This document shows, one piece after another, positions 7,315 through 14,654 of a stretch of DNA of 63,608 nt. Position 1 is the stretch's first letter; each line of letters starts with the position of its first letter. The position numbers were made by a program, and so were the translations under genes. The DNA is from JAWSUT01 sp033549345 (GTDB lineage: Bacteria > Bacillota > Dethiobacteria > Dethiobacterales > Dethiobacteraceae): positions 1 to 63,608 of the forward strand of contig JAWSUT010000017.1 in NCBI GenBank assembly GCA_033549345.1, read 5' to 3'. The notes below the pieces were generated by a model. The model saw nothing but the letters and a program-made list of their open reading frames with translations. It was not told the origin of the DNA and made no database searches.

Positions 7315-9468
7315 ATGAATAAACGACCACAACTGCAAAAACTTGCTGATTCTGAACGCTGGACCCACTTTTTGGAAAGCACCGCTATCGGGCTGCAGCT
7401 TAATCTTACCCTGCTCTTCCCTGACTCTCTCAAGCAGGTTCAGGCCCCCGCCAAATGTACCGTTTGCGGCAGGACGTTCCCTGAGTTGCCCACAGCGGAA
7501 GCAGAAAAAATAATTTCTTTAGCTCAGAAAACACCCGTTTCATCAGAGGACCCCTTAATGATTATTCACCCCCTCCGCGACGGGCTTATGATGGTCGCAC
7601 GGGACTGCCATTGCAATCGAACTAAATGGTGCCCTTCAATAGAAGAACGGGCTGAACTCTGCCAGAGACTGCTGGCAAGCTTTCAAACAGCCCTGACGGA
7701 AAGCATAAGCGGGGGGCAGCGGGCAACTGAACTTTCGGCGATCCGTCAGATGAACCAGATTGTTCTGTCCCTCTTTCAGGGAAGCAGTAATGCCACTGCG
7801 CGCTCTTTTGATTTGATTCTCTCCGCGTTAATTATTTTAACCGAGGGACAGGGAAGTTGGCTTGAATATGAATGGGATGGCAAAGAAGTTCTCCTCAGCA
7901 AAGGTAATGAAAAAGCCGTTAGCATGTTCATCTCAAAAAAACAGGGTCAAGCGGAAACAACCCCCTTAATGAATAAATTGAAACATGGCCGGTTGGGTGT
8001 CTTGTCTCCTGCTGATCACGAACAGGCGGCTTCGATTCTCTCTTTGTTTGCCCAGGAATGTGTAATTATTGCCGAGATTGCCGAACTTTTTGAACTGCTG
8101 CAAGATTACTTCGGTCAGGTACTGGGATCTATTTGCAGTGCGGTTCTGCTTGTTAACAGGCACCATAAGGTGCTTTACGCTAATGCGGCAGCAGCCGATA
8201 TGCTGGGCAGTACAGCGCAAGAACTGTTAGGAATCGAAGTTACGGGGATAGAAGCACCCTGGAATGCATCCATTCACGCCAATACCCGACACCTTGCTGC
8301 CGGAAACATGGACCCTTTGGGTCCGGGAGACAGCCGCCGCTGGATTGACTGGCAGGTTTGCCCGATGTATAAAGCCGAAACATTGGTGGGTTGGGTCATC
8401 CTGGCTGACGACCGTACCGATTACTACAACTGGCACGAAGCAGGCCGACGCGCCGAACGCCTGGCCCTTACTGCATCTCTTGTTGGGTCGCTTGCACATG
8501 AACTGCGGAATCCACTAAGTGCAGCCAAAGGATTACTGCAGCTTTCCGGCCGCAAACGTGACCCGGAAAAGACTGCCTCCTACAACGATCTGATTTTACG
8601 GGAACTGGACCGTGTGACACGTCTCTTAAACGACTTTTTACTGCTGGGTCGTACTGAACACCATAGCGAGGACATCATAGAGCCTGCAGCTTTTATCACT
8701 GAACTGCTGCCCCTGCTGGAAGGTGAAACGGTTGGGTCTGACGTGGAGATTGTTACTGAATTTGGTAACGTATCGCAAATTTCGTTTGATCAGGGGCAGT
8801 TTACACAAGTACTCTTGAATCTAACGCGTAATGCAGTAGACGCCAGCGGCTTACAGGGACAGGTAACACTTAGGCTGTCACAGGAAAAAGAGCAAGTCCT
8901 GATTGAAGTCGAAGACCAGGGGCCCGGCATACCGGATGCTGCATTTGAGAAACTGTTTCAGCCGTTTTTCACCACTAAGGAACGGGGTACCGGGCTTGGG
9001 CTTGCGGTAACTCAGTCTATCGTGCACTGTAATGGCGGCGAAATCAGTGCCAAGAATGCAGAAAATGGCGGTGCCATATTTTCTGTCGTCATCCCTGCTT
9101 ATGTACAGAAGTCTGTTTCCAGCATCAAAGTAATGATTATCAGTGATGATGAGTTGCTGCGTTATCCGGTAAAAAGAATATTGTCAAAGGCGGGAATATG
9201 TGCCGCCGGTTATGCCGACATGGATGAGGCACTGGCCCTGGAGCACAGCATCTCTCCGGCCGTTATTCTGCACACATCACTTACCCGGCAAATCGCCCTG
9301 AAAATTAAAAAACACTGGCCGGATGCTAAAACTATCGCCATTGACCATCCTGACAACATTACCCGGCTGCCCGATGTCAGTTACATCCATAAACCTCTTG
9401 ATTATGCCCACCTCATTTCTTACATAAACGAAGTTTTAGCAGAAAATGCAAATAAAAAAACCCGGTAA
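7315..9468 (+). CDS. Multidomain sensor histidine kinase with a degenerate C-terminal receiver
   Basis: The 717-residue protein has no membrane segment. In order: a cysteine-bearing N-terminus (CTVCGRTF near 44, DCHCNRTKWCPS near 100), a GAF-like region, a PAS domain (about 265-360), HisKA with the phospho-histidine in AHELRNPLS (His395), a HATPase domain with a complete nucleotide site (NLTRNAVDA, EDQGPGIP, GTGLGLAV), and from about 600 a receiver-like fold. In that fold the phosphoacceptor position reads AVILHTSL, so the aspartate is lost. The paired cysteines could bind a metal or sense redox. It is the last gene of the KaiC operon. The divergent single-domain receiver is its likely target. 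Confidence 0.9.
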   Translation: MNKRPQLQKLADSERWTHFLESTAIGLQLNLTLLFPDSLKQVQAPAKCTVCGRTFPELPTAEAEKIISLAQKTPVSSEDPLMIIHPLRDGLMMVARDCHCNRTKWCPSIEERAELCQRLLASFQTALTESISGGQRATELSAIRQMNQIVLSLFQGSSNATARSFDLILSALIILTEGQGSWLEYEWDGKEVLLSKGNEKAVSMFISKKQGQAETTPLMNKLKHGRLGVLSPADHEQAASILSLFAQECVIIAEIAELFELLQDYFGQVLGSICSAVLLVNRHHKVLYANAAAADMLGSTAQELLGIEVTGIEAPWNASIHANTRHLAAGNMDPLGPGDSRRWIDWQVCPMYKAETLVGWVILADDRTDYYNWHEAGRRAERLALTASLVGSLAHELRNPLSAAKGLLQLSGRKRDPEKTASYNDLILRELDRVTRLLNDFLLLGRTEHHSEDIIEPAAFITELLPLLEGETVGSDVEIVTEFGNVSQISFDQGQFTQVLLNLTRNAVDASGLQGQVTLRLSQEKEQVLIEVEDQGPGIPDAAFEKLFQPFFTTKERGTGLGLAVTQSIVHCNGGEISAKNAENGGAIFSVVIPAYVQKSVSSIKVMIISDDELLRYPVKRILSKAGICAAGYADMDEALALEHSISPAVILHTSLTRQIALKIKKHWPDAKTIAIDHPDNITRLPDVSYIHKPLDYAHLISYINEVLAENANKKTR

Positions 9469-9480
9469 TCCGGGTTTTTT
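9454..9480 (+). terminator. Intrinsic terminator of the KaiC/histidine kinase operon
   Basis: The stem AAACCCGG / CCGGGTTT with loop TAAT is followed by T6. It overlaps the last codons and stop of the kinase gene. Confidence 0.85.
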
Positions 9481-9491
9481 GTTGTAATGAA

Positions 9492-9602
9492 TTAGTCCGG
9501 TTTATCTTCCGGAAGATCTTCGCCCAAAGCGAGCCGGCAGATGTCACTGATCATATAATTAAATTCCAATCTGATTATGCAGATTATCCCCGGTAAGCAC
9601 AT
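9492..9602 (-). CDS. Possible small protein (36 residues)
   Basis: An ATG at 9602, preceded by AGGAAA, opens a 36-codon frame ending MISDICRLALGEDLPEDKP. The acidic, codon-biased C-terminal half looks coding, while the N-terminus is hydrophobic and cysteine-containing. No homolog is recognised. It could be a small protein or the tail of a decayed gene. It is the only feature seen in the 215-base gap between the kinase and the lipoprotein gene. Confidence 0.25.
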   Translation of the reverse strand: MCLPGIICIIRLEFNYMISDICRLALGEDLPEDKPD

Positions 9603-9683
9603 TTTCCTGCTTTTTTCAGTTAAAGGGGAACTTTTTACCATAATCATGGTCTAAGAAGTTAACACATTTTAGGGGGAATCATC

Positions 9684-10097
9684 TTGCTCAGGAAATCAAC
9701 AGTATTATTCTTCGTTGTCATCGCCCTTATCGTCTTCACAGGCTGCCAGAAAGCTCCCTCAGCTGGTTCAGTACAGAAAATTGAACTACTCCAAATTGAT
9801 GGATTTACGCAAACCGATTCTGTTGTACTGGCAACGTTTACAGAACAAGACGAAATTCAGCCTATTGTCAAAGCCATTGAAACCAGCACAAAAATCGATG
9901 GTATACTGGATGTCACAGCACCCTCGTTTGGTTTAAAGCTCTACGATACTAACGATGCGGTGAAAACGTATTACCTGTGGGTTGGCCAGGATACCCGGTA
10001 TAACGGAATGATTATGGATGTTGAAGATACCCATACGGGTTACACATTAACGGAAGAAGCAGCAGAAATGCTTTTTACCCTTATTCAAAGATATTAA
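9684..10097 (+). CDS. Small lipoprotein of unknown function
   Basis: The 137-residue protein begins at TTG 9684 behind AGGGGGA. It has a lipoprotein signal with a hydrophobic core and the lipobox FTGC, so it should be diacylated and held on the outer face of the membrane. The mature part is a compact mixed alpha/beta domain of about 115 residues with no cysteine or metal motif. I do not recognise the family. The gene stands alone, with a terminator right after it. Confidence 0.75.
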   Translation: MLRKSTVLFFVVIALIVFTGCQKAPSAGSVQKIELLQIDGFTQTDSVVLATFTEQDEIQPIVKAIETSTKIDGILDVTAPSFGLKLYDTNDAVKTYYLWVGQDTRYNGMIMDVEDTHTGYTLTEEAAEMLFTLIQRY

Positions 10098-10103
10098 GAA
10101 AGA

Positions 10104-10145
10104 AAGCCCTGTTACACAAAATTTTTGTCCAACAGGACTTTTTAT
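10104..10145 (+). terminator. Intrinsic terminator after the lipoprotein gene
   Basis: Arms CCTGTT / AACAGG enclose a loop of about 17 bases. Outer A-rich and T-rich flanks pair further, and a T5 run follows. Confidence 0.65.
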
Positions 10146-10210
10146 CTTCAGAAACAAACAGCGTGATGATGATACAACATTGTGACCCCGTGTCCATAAA
10201 GCTATTACAG

Positions 10211-10243
10211 CATAGCCTGCCGGTATAAAGCCGGCAGGCTATG
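10211..10243. repeat. Perfect 13-bp stem hairpin at the 3' end of cooS
   Basis: CATAGCCTGCCGG and its exact complement flank a 7-base loop eight bases past the cooS stop. There is no T run on the cooS strand, so it may protect the 3' end of the mRNA or act as a factor-dependent terminator. Confidence 0.55.
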
Positions 10244-10250
10244 CGTTATA

Positions 10251-12158
10251 TCATATATTTAACATCTCCCGTTTCTTTTTAATAACAGCAAAGAGTTTGT
10301 CTGCTGCAGCCTCCGGATCAGTTTCCACAAGGAAACACGCCCCGACAAGGTCGTTTAATTTATTTGTCAGCACATCCGTTACCACATCGGAGCCGGTTAC
10401 CTGCGGTACAGTTCCCAGGTGGGTTGTGAGACCCAGTGTAACGGCCCATGTTCCGATAGCCACTGACTTTTCAGACATTGCCTCCGGAGCCGATGCCACT
10501 ACAGGCAATTTATCCAGATCTACCCCTAATTTCTCAGCCACAGCCACCGCGAGGGAGACCGCACGGGAATTGTCCACACAGGATCCCATATGCAGAACCA
10601 AAGGCAGCGGTCCGTTTAATCCGTTTGCTTCACCAATTGCGGTAAGCACAGCCTTTAAGCCTTCACCGGCGTACTGGAGAGTCGCCTCCTGTGTCATCAG
10701 GCCGTCTTTTGACAGGGCGCCTGCTCCGCAGCCGGTGGCAAGCAGCAAGACATTATTGGCAGCCAACCGTTTTGCCATAGTAACAAAGTTATGATCCTGG
10801 GTTACATTCGTGTTGTTGCAGCCGGCAAACAAAGCAATTCCCTGGATATTGCCGCTGACAATATTGTCTATCAGGGGCTGCAGCGGGTCGGCTGCGTTTA
10901 ACTTACCCAGTGCATCCAGAACGGCTTCACCGCTGAACCCGACAATGGCGGTTTCTTTATGGTTTGGAATGTTTACCCGTTTGGGATCCCTGCTCTCGTA
11001 TGCTTCAATGGCTAAGTTTAAGACCTCTTTGGCCGCTGCCATGGCTGTTTCTTCTGTGAACTCAACATGAATCGCGCCGGGTATCTTCGTAGTAGGCATG
11101 GTGGTAACAAGCTTGGTATGGTAACATTCACTGATGGAAGCCAGGGAAGGCATGATGCACTGTACATCCACTACCATAGCATCCAGAGCACCTGTAAGAA
11201 TGGGCATCTCCTGGGAGAGATAATTTGTTGCCAGGGGGACACCGTGCCGGACCATCACTTCATTACCTGTGCAGCAAATGCCCACCAAATTAAAGCCGTC
11301 TTTTGCCCCGGCACGCACGGCATCGTCATTCATGATGCGTGCAGCGTGGCAAATCACGTCGCTAAGCAGGGGGTTGTGGCCATGAACCGCAACATTGATG
11401 GCCTCTTTTTTGAGTACACCCAGGTTCGCCGATGTGACGGCAGGCTGCGGTGTACCAAAGAGAATATCGGACAGTTCGGTGGAGAGGCACATACCGGCGT
11501 AATCTGCCAGAGCGCCTTTCACACCGCCAAGTAAGATGTTTACCGGATCCGCATCACAGCCCACATGGGTTCTGTTCATGATTTCTGCCACTGTGGCATC
11601 AATATTATGAATCAGTACACCGAGAGCTTTTAGTCTTTCTGCCCGCTCTGCCGTGATTGTGGAGGTTAACCAGTTGGCAGTTACTTTGGCATCCTGCCGT
11701 GAAAAATCTTCTAAAGTAACTTCAGCCACTTCTTTTACAACCGTTAGAAGGTCTTTACCCTCTGTATCAATTCCCAGACGCTTAGCCACCCGCTCCAGTT
11801 TAGCCCGGTCCTTAATCTGATACGCGGGCGCCTTCCCTTCACTTACCTCCAACAATGTCAAAGCGATATGACGGCCGTGGTCGGAATGAGCGGCAGCCCC
11901 GGCAGCAATACCGCGGATTAAATTACGGGCAACGATTGTATGGGCATCAGCCCCGCAGATACCCCGTTTGGGGCCTTTACCGTTTGGATTTACACGGCAC
12001 GGCCCTTTCCAGCAAATTCTACAGCAAACTCCCATTGTACCAAACTTACACTGGGGCTTTTGTGCCTCGGCTCTGTCCCATACAGTTTCAATCTGCTCCT
12101 GCTCAGCTACAACCAACAGTTCCTGTACTGCTTTGTCAATTGAAAACTTCCCAAGCAT
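10251..12158 (-). CDS. cooS: Anaerobic carbon monoxide dehydrogenase catalytic subunit (Ni,Fe)
   Basis: The 635-residue length is typical of CooS. The N-terminal cysteines for the B and D clusters are present (CRICWKGPCRVN, GICGAD). So are family blocks for the Ni-Fe-S C cluster region: VHGHNPLLSD with its histidine, GICCTGNEV, FAGCNN, ATGCGAGAL and HMGSCVDN. The enzyme interconverts CO and CO2 with ferredoxin in the cytoplasm. No acetyl-CoA synthase, cooF or hydrogenase gene is adjacent, so this is a stand-alone CODH. ATG 12158 has an AGGAGGT site. cooA lies 113 bases upstream on the same strand, and the gap between them holds a CooA-type site. Confidence 0.97.
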   Translation of the reverse strand: MLGKFSIDKAVQELLVVAEQEQIETVWDRAEAQKPQCKFGTMGVCCRICWKGPCRVNPNGKGPKRGICGADAHTIVARNLIRGIAAGAAAHSDHGRHIALTLLEVSEGKAPAYQIKDRAKLERVAKRLGIDTEGKDLLTVVKEVAEVTLEDFSRQDAKVTANWLTSTITAERAERLKALGVLIHNIDATVAEIMNRTHVGCDADPVNILLGGVKGALADYAGMCLSTELSDILFGTPQPAVTSANLGVLKKEAINVAVHGHNPLLSDVICHAARIMNDDAVRAGAKDGFNLVGICCTGNEVMVRHGVPLATNYLSQEMPILTGALDAMVVDVQCIMPSLASISECYHTKLVTTMPTTKIPGAIHVEFTEETAMAAAKEVLNLAIEAYESRDPKRVNIPNHKETAIVGFSGEAVLDALGKLNAADPLQPLIDNIVSGNIQGIALFAGCNNTNVTQDHNFVTMAKRLAANNVLLLATGCGAGALSKDGLMTQEATLQYAGEGLKAVLTAIGEANGLNGPLPLVLHMGSCVDNSRAVSLAVAVAEKLGVDLDKLPVVASAPEAMSEKSVAIGTWAVTLGLTTHLGTVPQVTGSDVVTDVLTNKLNDLVGACFLVETDPEAAADKLFAVIKKKREMLNI

Positions 12159-12203
12159 CGTTTACTACCTCCTGTTTAAATTGCGCTCGTTCCAATTGAC
12201 TAA

Positions 12204-12246
12204 ATTGTACATTTTTTTTAACCTGATGTATGTCTGACAGATGACA
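12204..12246 (-). promoter_or_regulatory. Candidate CooA-activated promoter of cooS
   Basis: Read on the minus strand, TGTCA-N6-AGACA (12231-12246) matches the CooA half-site pattern TGTCA-N6-nGACA. A -10-like TACAAT lies at 12209-12204, and no good -35 box is present. The centre of the dyad falls about -41.5 from the expected start, the geometry of class II activators of the CRP family. Function is inferred from pattern and from cooA next door. Confidence 0.6.
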
Positions 12247-12271
12247 AAAAGAGAGCGAAATTTCGCTCCCT

Positions 12272-12934
12272 TTAATTTTGAATGATTTGTTTTAGGGCGT
12301 GCATGTCTTTTATAATAATCCTCTTACGTCCTTCTTTCTTTAAAATACCGGCTTTGTACAGGTCATTTAAAAGTAACGATACCGTCTGGCGGGTCGTTCC
12401 CAGTACGGTTGCAATCTCTTCCACCTTTAGACCCAGCTCCAGAATAACATCCCGACCGTTAATCGTTCCTTTATCCTGAGCTGCCTGCACTAAAAACTGA
12501 GCCAACCGCGAGTGGGTTTCCTTAAAAACCAGTCCGTTAATAATCGTGATGGAGTTCTTTAACAGATCCCCCAGAACCCTTACCATAATTGACGAAAACT
12601 GAGGATAGCGGGCCACCATTTCCCCAAACTTACTCGTCTCCGCGATCAAAACTATAACATCATCCAGTGTCTGTGTAAAAGCTCTGGTATGTGTACTGAA
12701 GATATCTCCCCGCTCCAAAATCGATAAGGTAAATTCTTTGTCCTCATACGCAAGGAATACACGAACGCGCCCGGATTTAACCAGAAAAACCCGGTCTTCC
12801 TCACTGTTTGGCAATGAGATATACTGCTTTCTGTGATAAGTCCGTTCAATAAAGATATCATAAAACTCTTTAAATTCCGGTGACTCCAACGCCTCTAACA
12901 AATTAAAGCTGGAAAGCCTCATTCTCGTGGGCAT
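12272..12934 (-). CDS. cooA: CooA-type CO-sensing transcription activator (CRP/FNR family)
   Basis: The 220-residue protein has an N-terminal sensor of the CRP fold, the long dimer helix and a C-terminal HTH (VEEIATVLGTTRQTVSLLLNDL). The sensor segment GRVRVFLAYEDKEFTLSIL and GDIFSTHTRAF is nearly the same as I recall for Carboxydothermus CooA. The heme-ligand histidine in STHTR is kept, while the cysteine two residues before it is a serine here. The N-terminus (MPTRMRL) offers Pro2 as the displaceable ligand. Heme-bound CO would switch on DNA binding. It sits upstream of cooS, which it probably activates. Confidence 0.92.
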   Translation of the reverse strand: MPTRMRLSSFNLLEALESPEFKEFYDIFIERTYHRKQYISLPNSEEDRVFLVKSGRVRVFLAYEDKEFTLSILERGDIFSTHTRAFTQTLDDVIVLIAETSKFGEMVARYPQFSSIMVRVLGDLLKNSITIINGLVFKETHSRLAQFLVQAAQDKGTINGRDVILELGLKVEEIATVLGTTRQTVSLLLNDLYKAGILKKEGRKRIIIKDMHALKQIIQN

Positions 12935-13157
12935 GACGTTATCACCTCCTGGAAAACATGTTCGGGAACTAACCCTGTAATTGATTTAATTAACGTGACC
13001 GTCGAACACCTTTTTATATAACTTTACCATTAAAATTACAGGTTAGCACCCATAATTAAGCTGTACTGTACACTTTCTTTGCAAATGACATCTAAATAAT
13101 GCCGTATAGGATACCTCTGAATACGGCGATGAACTGATATGGAAAGCACGAATGGGT

Positions 13158-13186
13158 AAAAAAAGGGCCTGGCGTGTGCCAGTCCC
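13158..13186 (-). terminator. Intrinsic terminator after the UDG-like gene
   Basis: Read on the minus strand, the stem GGACTGGC / GCCAGGCC with a 4-base loop is followed by T7. It begins at the stop codon of the gene. Confidence 0.75.
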
Positions 13187-13930
13187 TTAGCGGTTAAACC
13201 ATTGTGAGATAATTTGACTTAGATTTTCTTTTTGCTCATTGTATTCCTTAACCCTATGACCGTTACTTCCCGATGGGTGAGGGAAACCAATAAGACACCG
13301 TTGCTTTTCGACAAGTCCCTCATTCGCGAGGCTTTCAAGCACTGACGATACAGCTTTGCCGAGCGGAACAACCAAAGTATTAGTAAGCAGTTGAAGTTCC
13401 TCCGCAAATACATTAAATACGTACTGACGCAAGATGCTGGATTTCATTATTTTAGGTGAGTGTCCTGTATAATTCTGGCCGTCTTTGAAAACGGGGTAAC
13501 GTATGACCGAAGTGGTATGTAACAGGTTTTGTTGGTCAGAGAATAACAAGTTTGTAGAGGGAATATTCAGTCCAACATTCAATCCCAGGCCATCTAACAT
13601 GGTTACCAAGTTTTTTCGCATTGTACCGGCGAAACTGGCTTTCTGCTTTGCTATTCTACCTACATCGTCTACCGGCATTCCTTCCAATAAGCAACGTCTT
13701 GCCGTAGCGTACGCTATTTCCATCTGTTGGAGTCCGGGCGTAATGCCTGCAATTATAACTTTGGCTTTTTGATTAACATAGTCGAATGGTGCATAGTATA
13801 CCTCAAGATTCTTCTCTTGATTAAGTAGAAACACTGATGTAAGGATATGCTCTTTATCAATGCTGTCGTCGGGCAGTACCAGTATATCCTGCATGAATTT
13901 ATCAAGCTTACTTGCTGTCATAGAAGGCAC
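13187..13930 (-). CDS. Uracil-DNA-glycosylase-superfamily-like protein
   Basis: The 247-residue protein shows a GITPG loop near residue 58, in the place of the UDG motif 1, and a C-terminal FPHPSGSNGHR resembling the HPSGxN leucine-loop motif of the superfamily. Between them lies a mixed alpha/beta region. Typical catalytic Asp or Asn residues are not obvious, so the activity could differ from base excision. The start is GTG 13930, with only a weak site before it. It stands alone between cooA and the tRNA-Sec gene. The fold assignment is moderate and the function is inferred. Confidence 0.6.
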   Translation of the reverse strand: MPSMTASKLDKFMQDILVLPDDSIDKEHILTSVFLLNQEKNLEVYYAPFDYVNQKAKVIIAGITPGLQQMEIAYATARRCLLEGMPVDDVGRIAKQKASFAGTMRKNLVTMLDGLGLNVGLNIPSTNLLFSDQQNLLHTTSVIRYPVFKDGQNYTGHSPKIMKSSILRQYVFNVFAEELQLLTNTLVVPLGKAVSSVLESLANEGLVEKQRCLIGFPHPSGSNGHRVKEYNEQKENLSQIISQWFNR

Positions 13931-14009
13931 CCCGCTACATGTTCTGTCTTATACTATTATCAGCGAAATCATAAGCAATATTCTTTTAAAACTCGGGCTT
14001 TTTACAGTC

Positions 14010-14040
14010 AAAAAGGCACGCCTCACAGCGTGCCTTTTTT
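14010..14040. terminator. Strong bidirectional intrinsic terminator
   Basis: AAAAAGGCACGC and GCGTGCCTTTTTT form a 10-12 bp stem with a 6-base loop and T6. It lies downstream of tRNA-Sec on the minus strand, between it and the UDG-like gene. Confidence 0.8.
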
Positions 14041-14097
14041 ATCCGCAATCCGGTAGTGTGGAAAAACCTGCCAGCACCACTGATTAATATGCTTATT

Positions 14098-14194
14098 TGG
14101 CGGGAGTAGGTGGGAATCGAACCCACCACGGACGGATCAACGCCCGCCACCGGATTTGAAGTCCGGGGCCCTCACCAGGCAGACATCTACTCCC
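14098..14194 (-). tRNA. selC: tRNA-Sec (anticodon TCA), CCA encoded
   Basis: The minus strand folds as a selenocysteine tRNA. It has an 8-bp acceptor stem (GGGAGTAG / CTACTCCC), the anticodon stem CCGGA/TCCGG with loop CTTCAAA holding TCA at 14157-14159, a long variable arm (GGCGGGCGTTGATCCGTCC), the T-arm GGTGGGTTCGATTCCCACC, discriminator G and an encoded CCA. The length of about 97 bases and the UGA-reading anticodon set it apart from tRNA-Ser. It means the organism makes selenoproteins. None of selA, selB or selD lies in the window. Confidence 0.95.
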
Positions 14195-14385
14195 ATCTGT
14201 TATTATGCCCGAAAAATCCTTAGAAATCAAGGCATTTTTCCTTATTGCCAATAACTTCGAGCACTCACAAAAGTTGGGGTACTTCTGACAACCAAGTCCG
14301 CCAAACAATAAAAAAAGCGGCTGGCAAGTCGCGAATTAGAGTAGTCTATAGCGATTAGATACGCATTTTCCATTGATTTGGACTT

Positions 14386-14530
14386 CTAACTACCATGTAT
14401 AACGCCAAGAACTATGACTTCTTCCTCTTCCATCCTATAAAAGATGGCAACTGGAAACTTATTAATTACTGCACGTCGCGTGTTTCCATAAATAACGTTT
14501 AATGTGGAGTTTGTACAATAGGTTGATTAC
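14386..14530 (-). pseudogene. C-terminal remnant of a RelE/ParE-type toxin
   Basis: A short frame without a start reads RRAVINKFPVAIFYRMEEEE followed by VIVLGVIHGS and a stop. This is the characteristic C-terminal strand pattern of RelE/ParE toxins (FPxAIxYR, then hydrophobic strand, then HG). An in-frame stop cuts it off about 48 codons upstream, and no antitoxin is present. It is the only gene-like trace in the 460 bases between tRNA-Sec and the deacetylase. Confidence 0.5.
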
Positions 14531-14654
14531 GATAAAAAAAGCTACCCCTCTTAAGTGATAACTTTATTAAGTTTGGTCACAATCTGGTCACGGACAATTC
14601 ATTCTATCTTGTCACTATCTGATACACAACATTGATCACCGTTTCTTTCCTGAC

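Noticed and set aside
12990..13012. Second CooA site upstream of cooA
   Set aside because: The TGTTC...CACG spacing and half-sites do not match the pattern at cooS.
13101..13127. Hairpin GCCGTAT/ATACGGC between cooA and the UDG-like gene
   Set aside because: It lacks a T run and a recognised riboswitch core; the loop is A+T-rich and could form by chance.
14555..14610. Possible phage integrase C-terminus or attachment site near tRNA-Sec (repeated GGTCAC)
   Set aside because: The frame closes at once upstream and no integrase motif or direct repeat of the tRNA end is visible.
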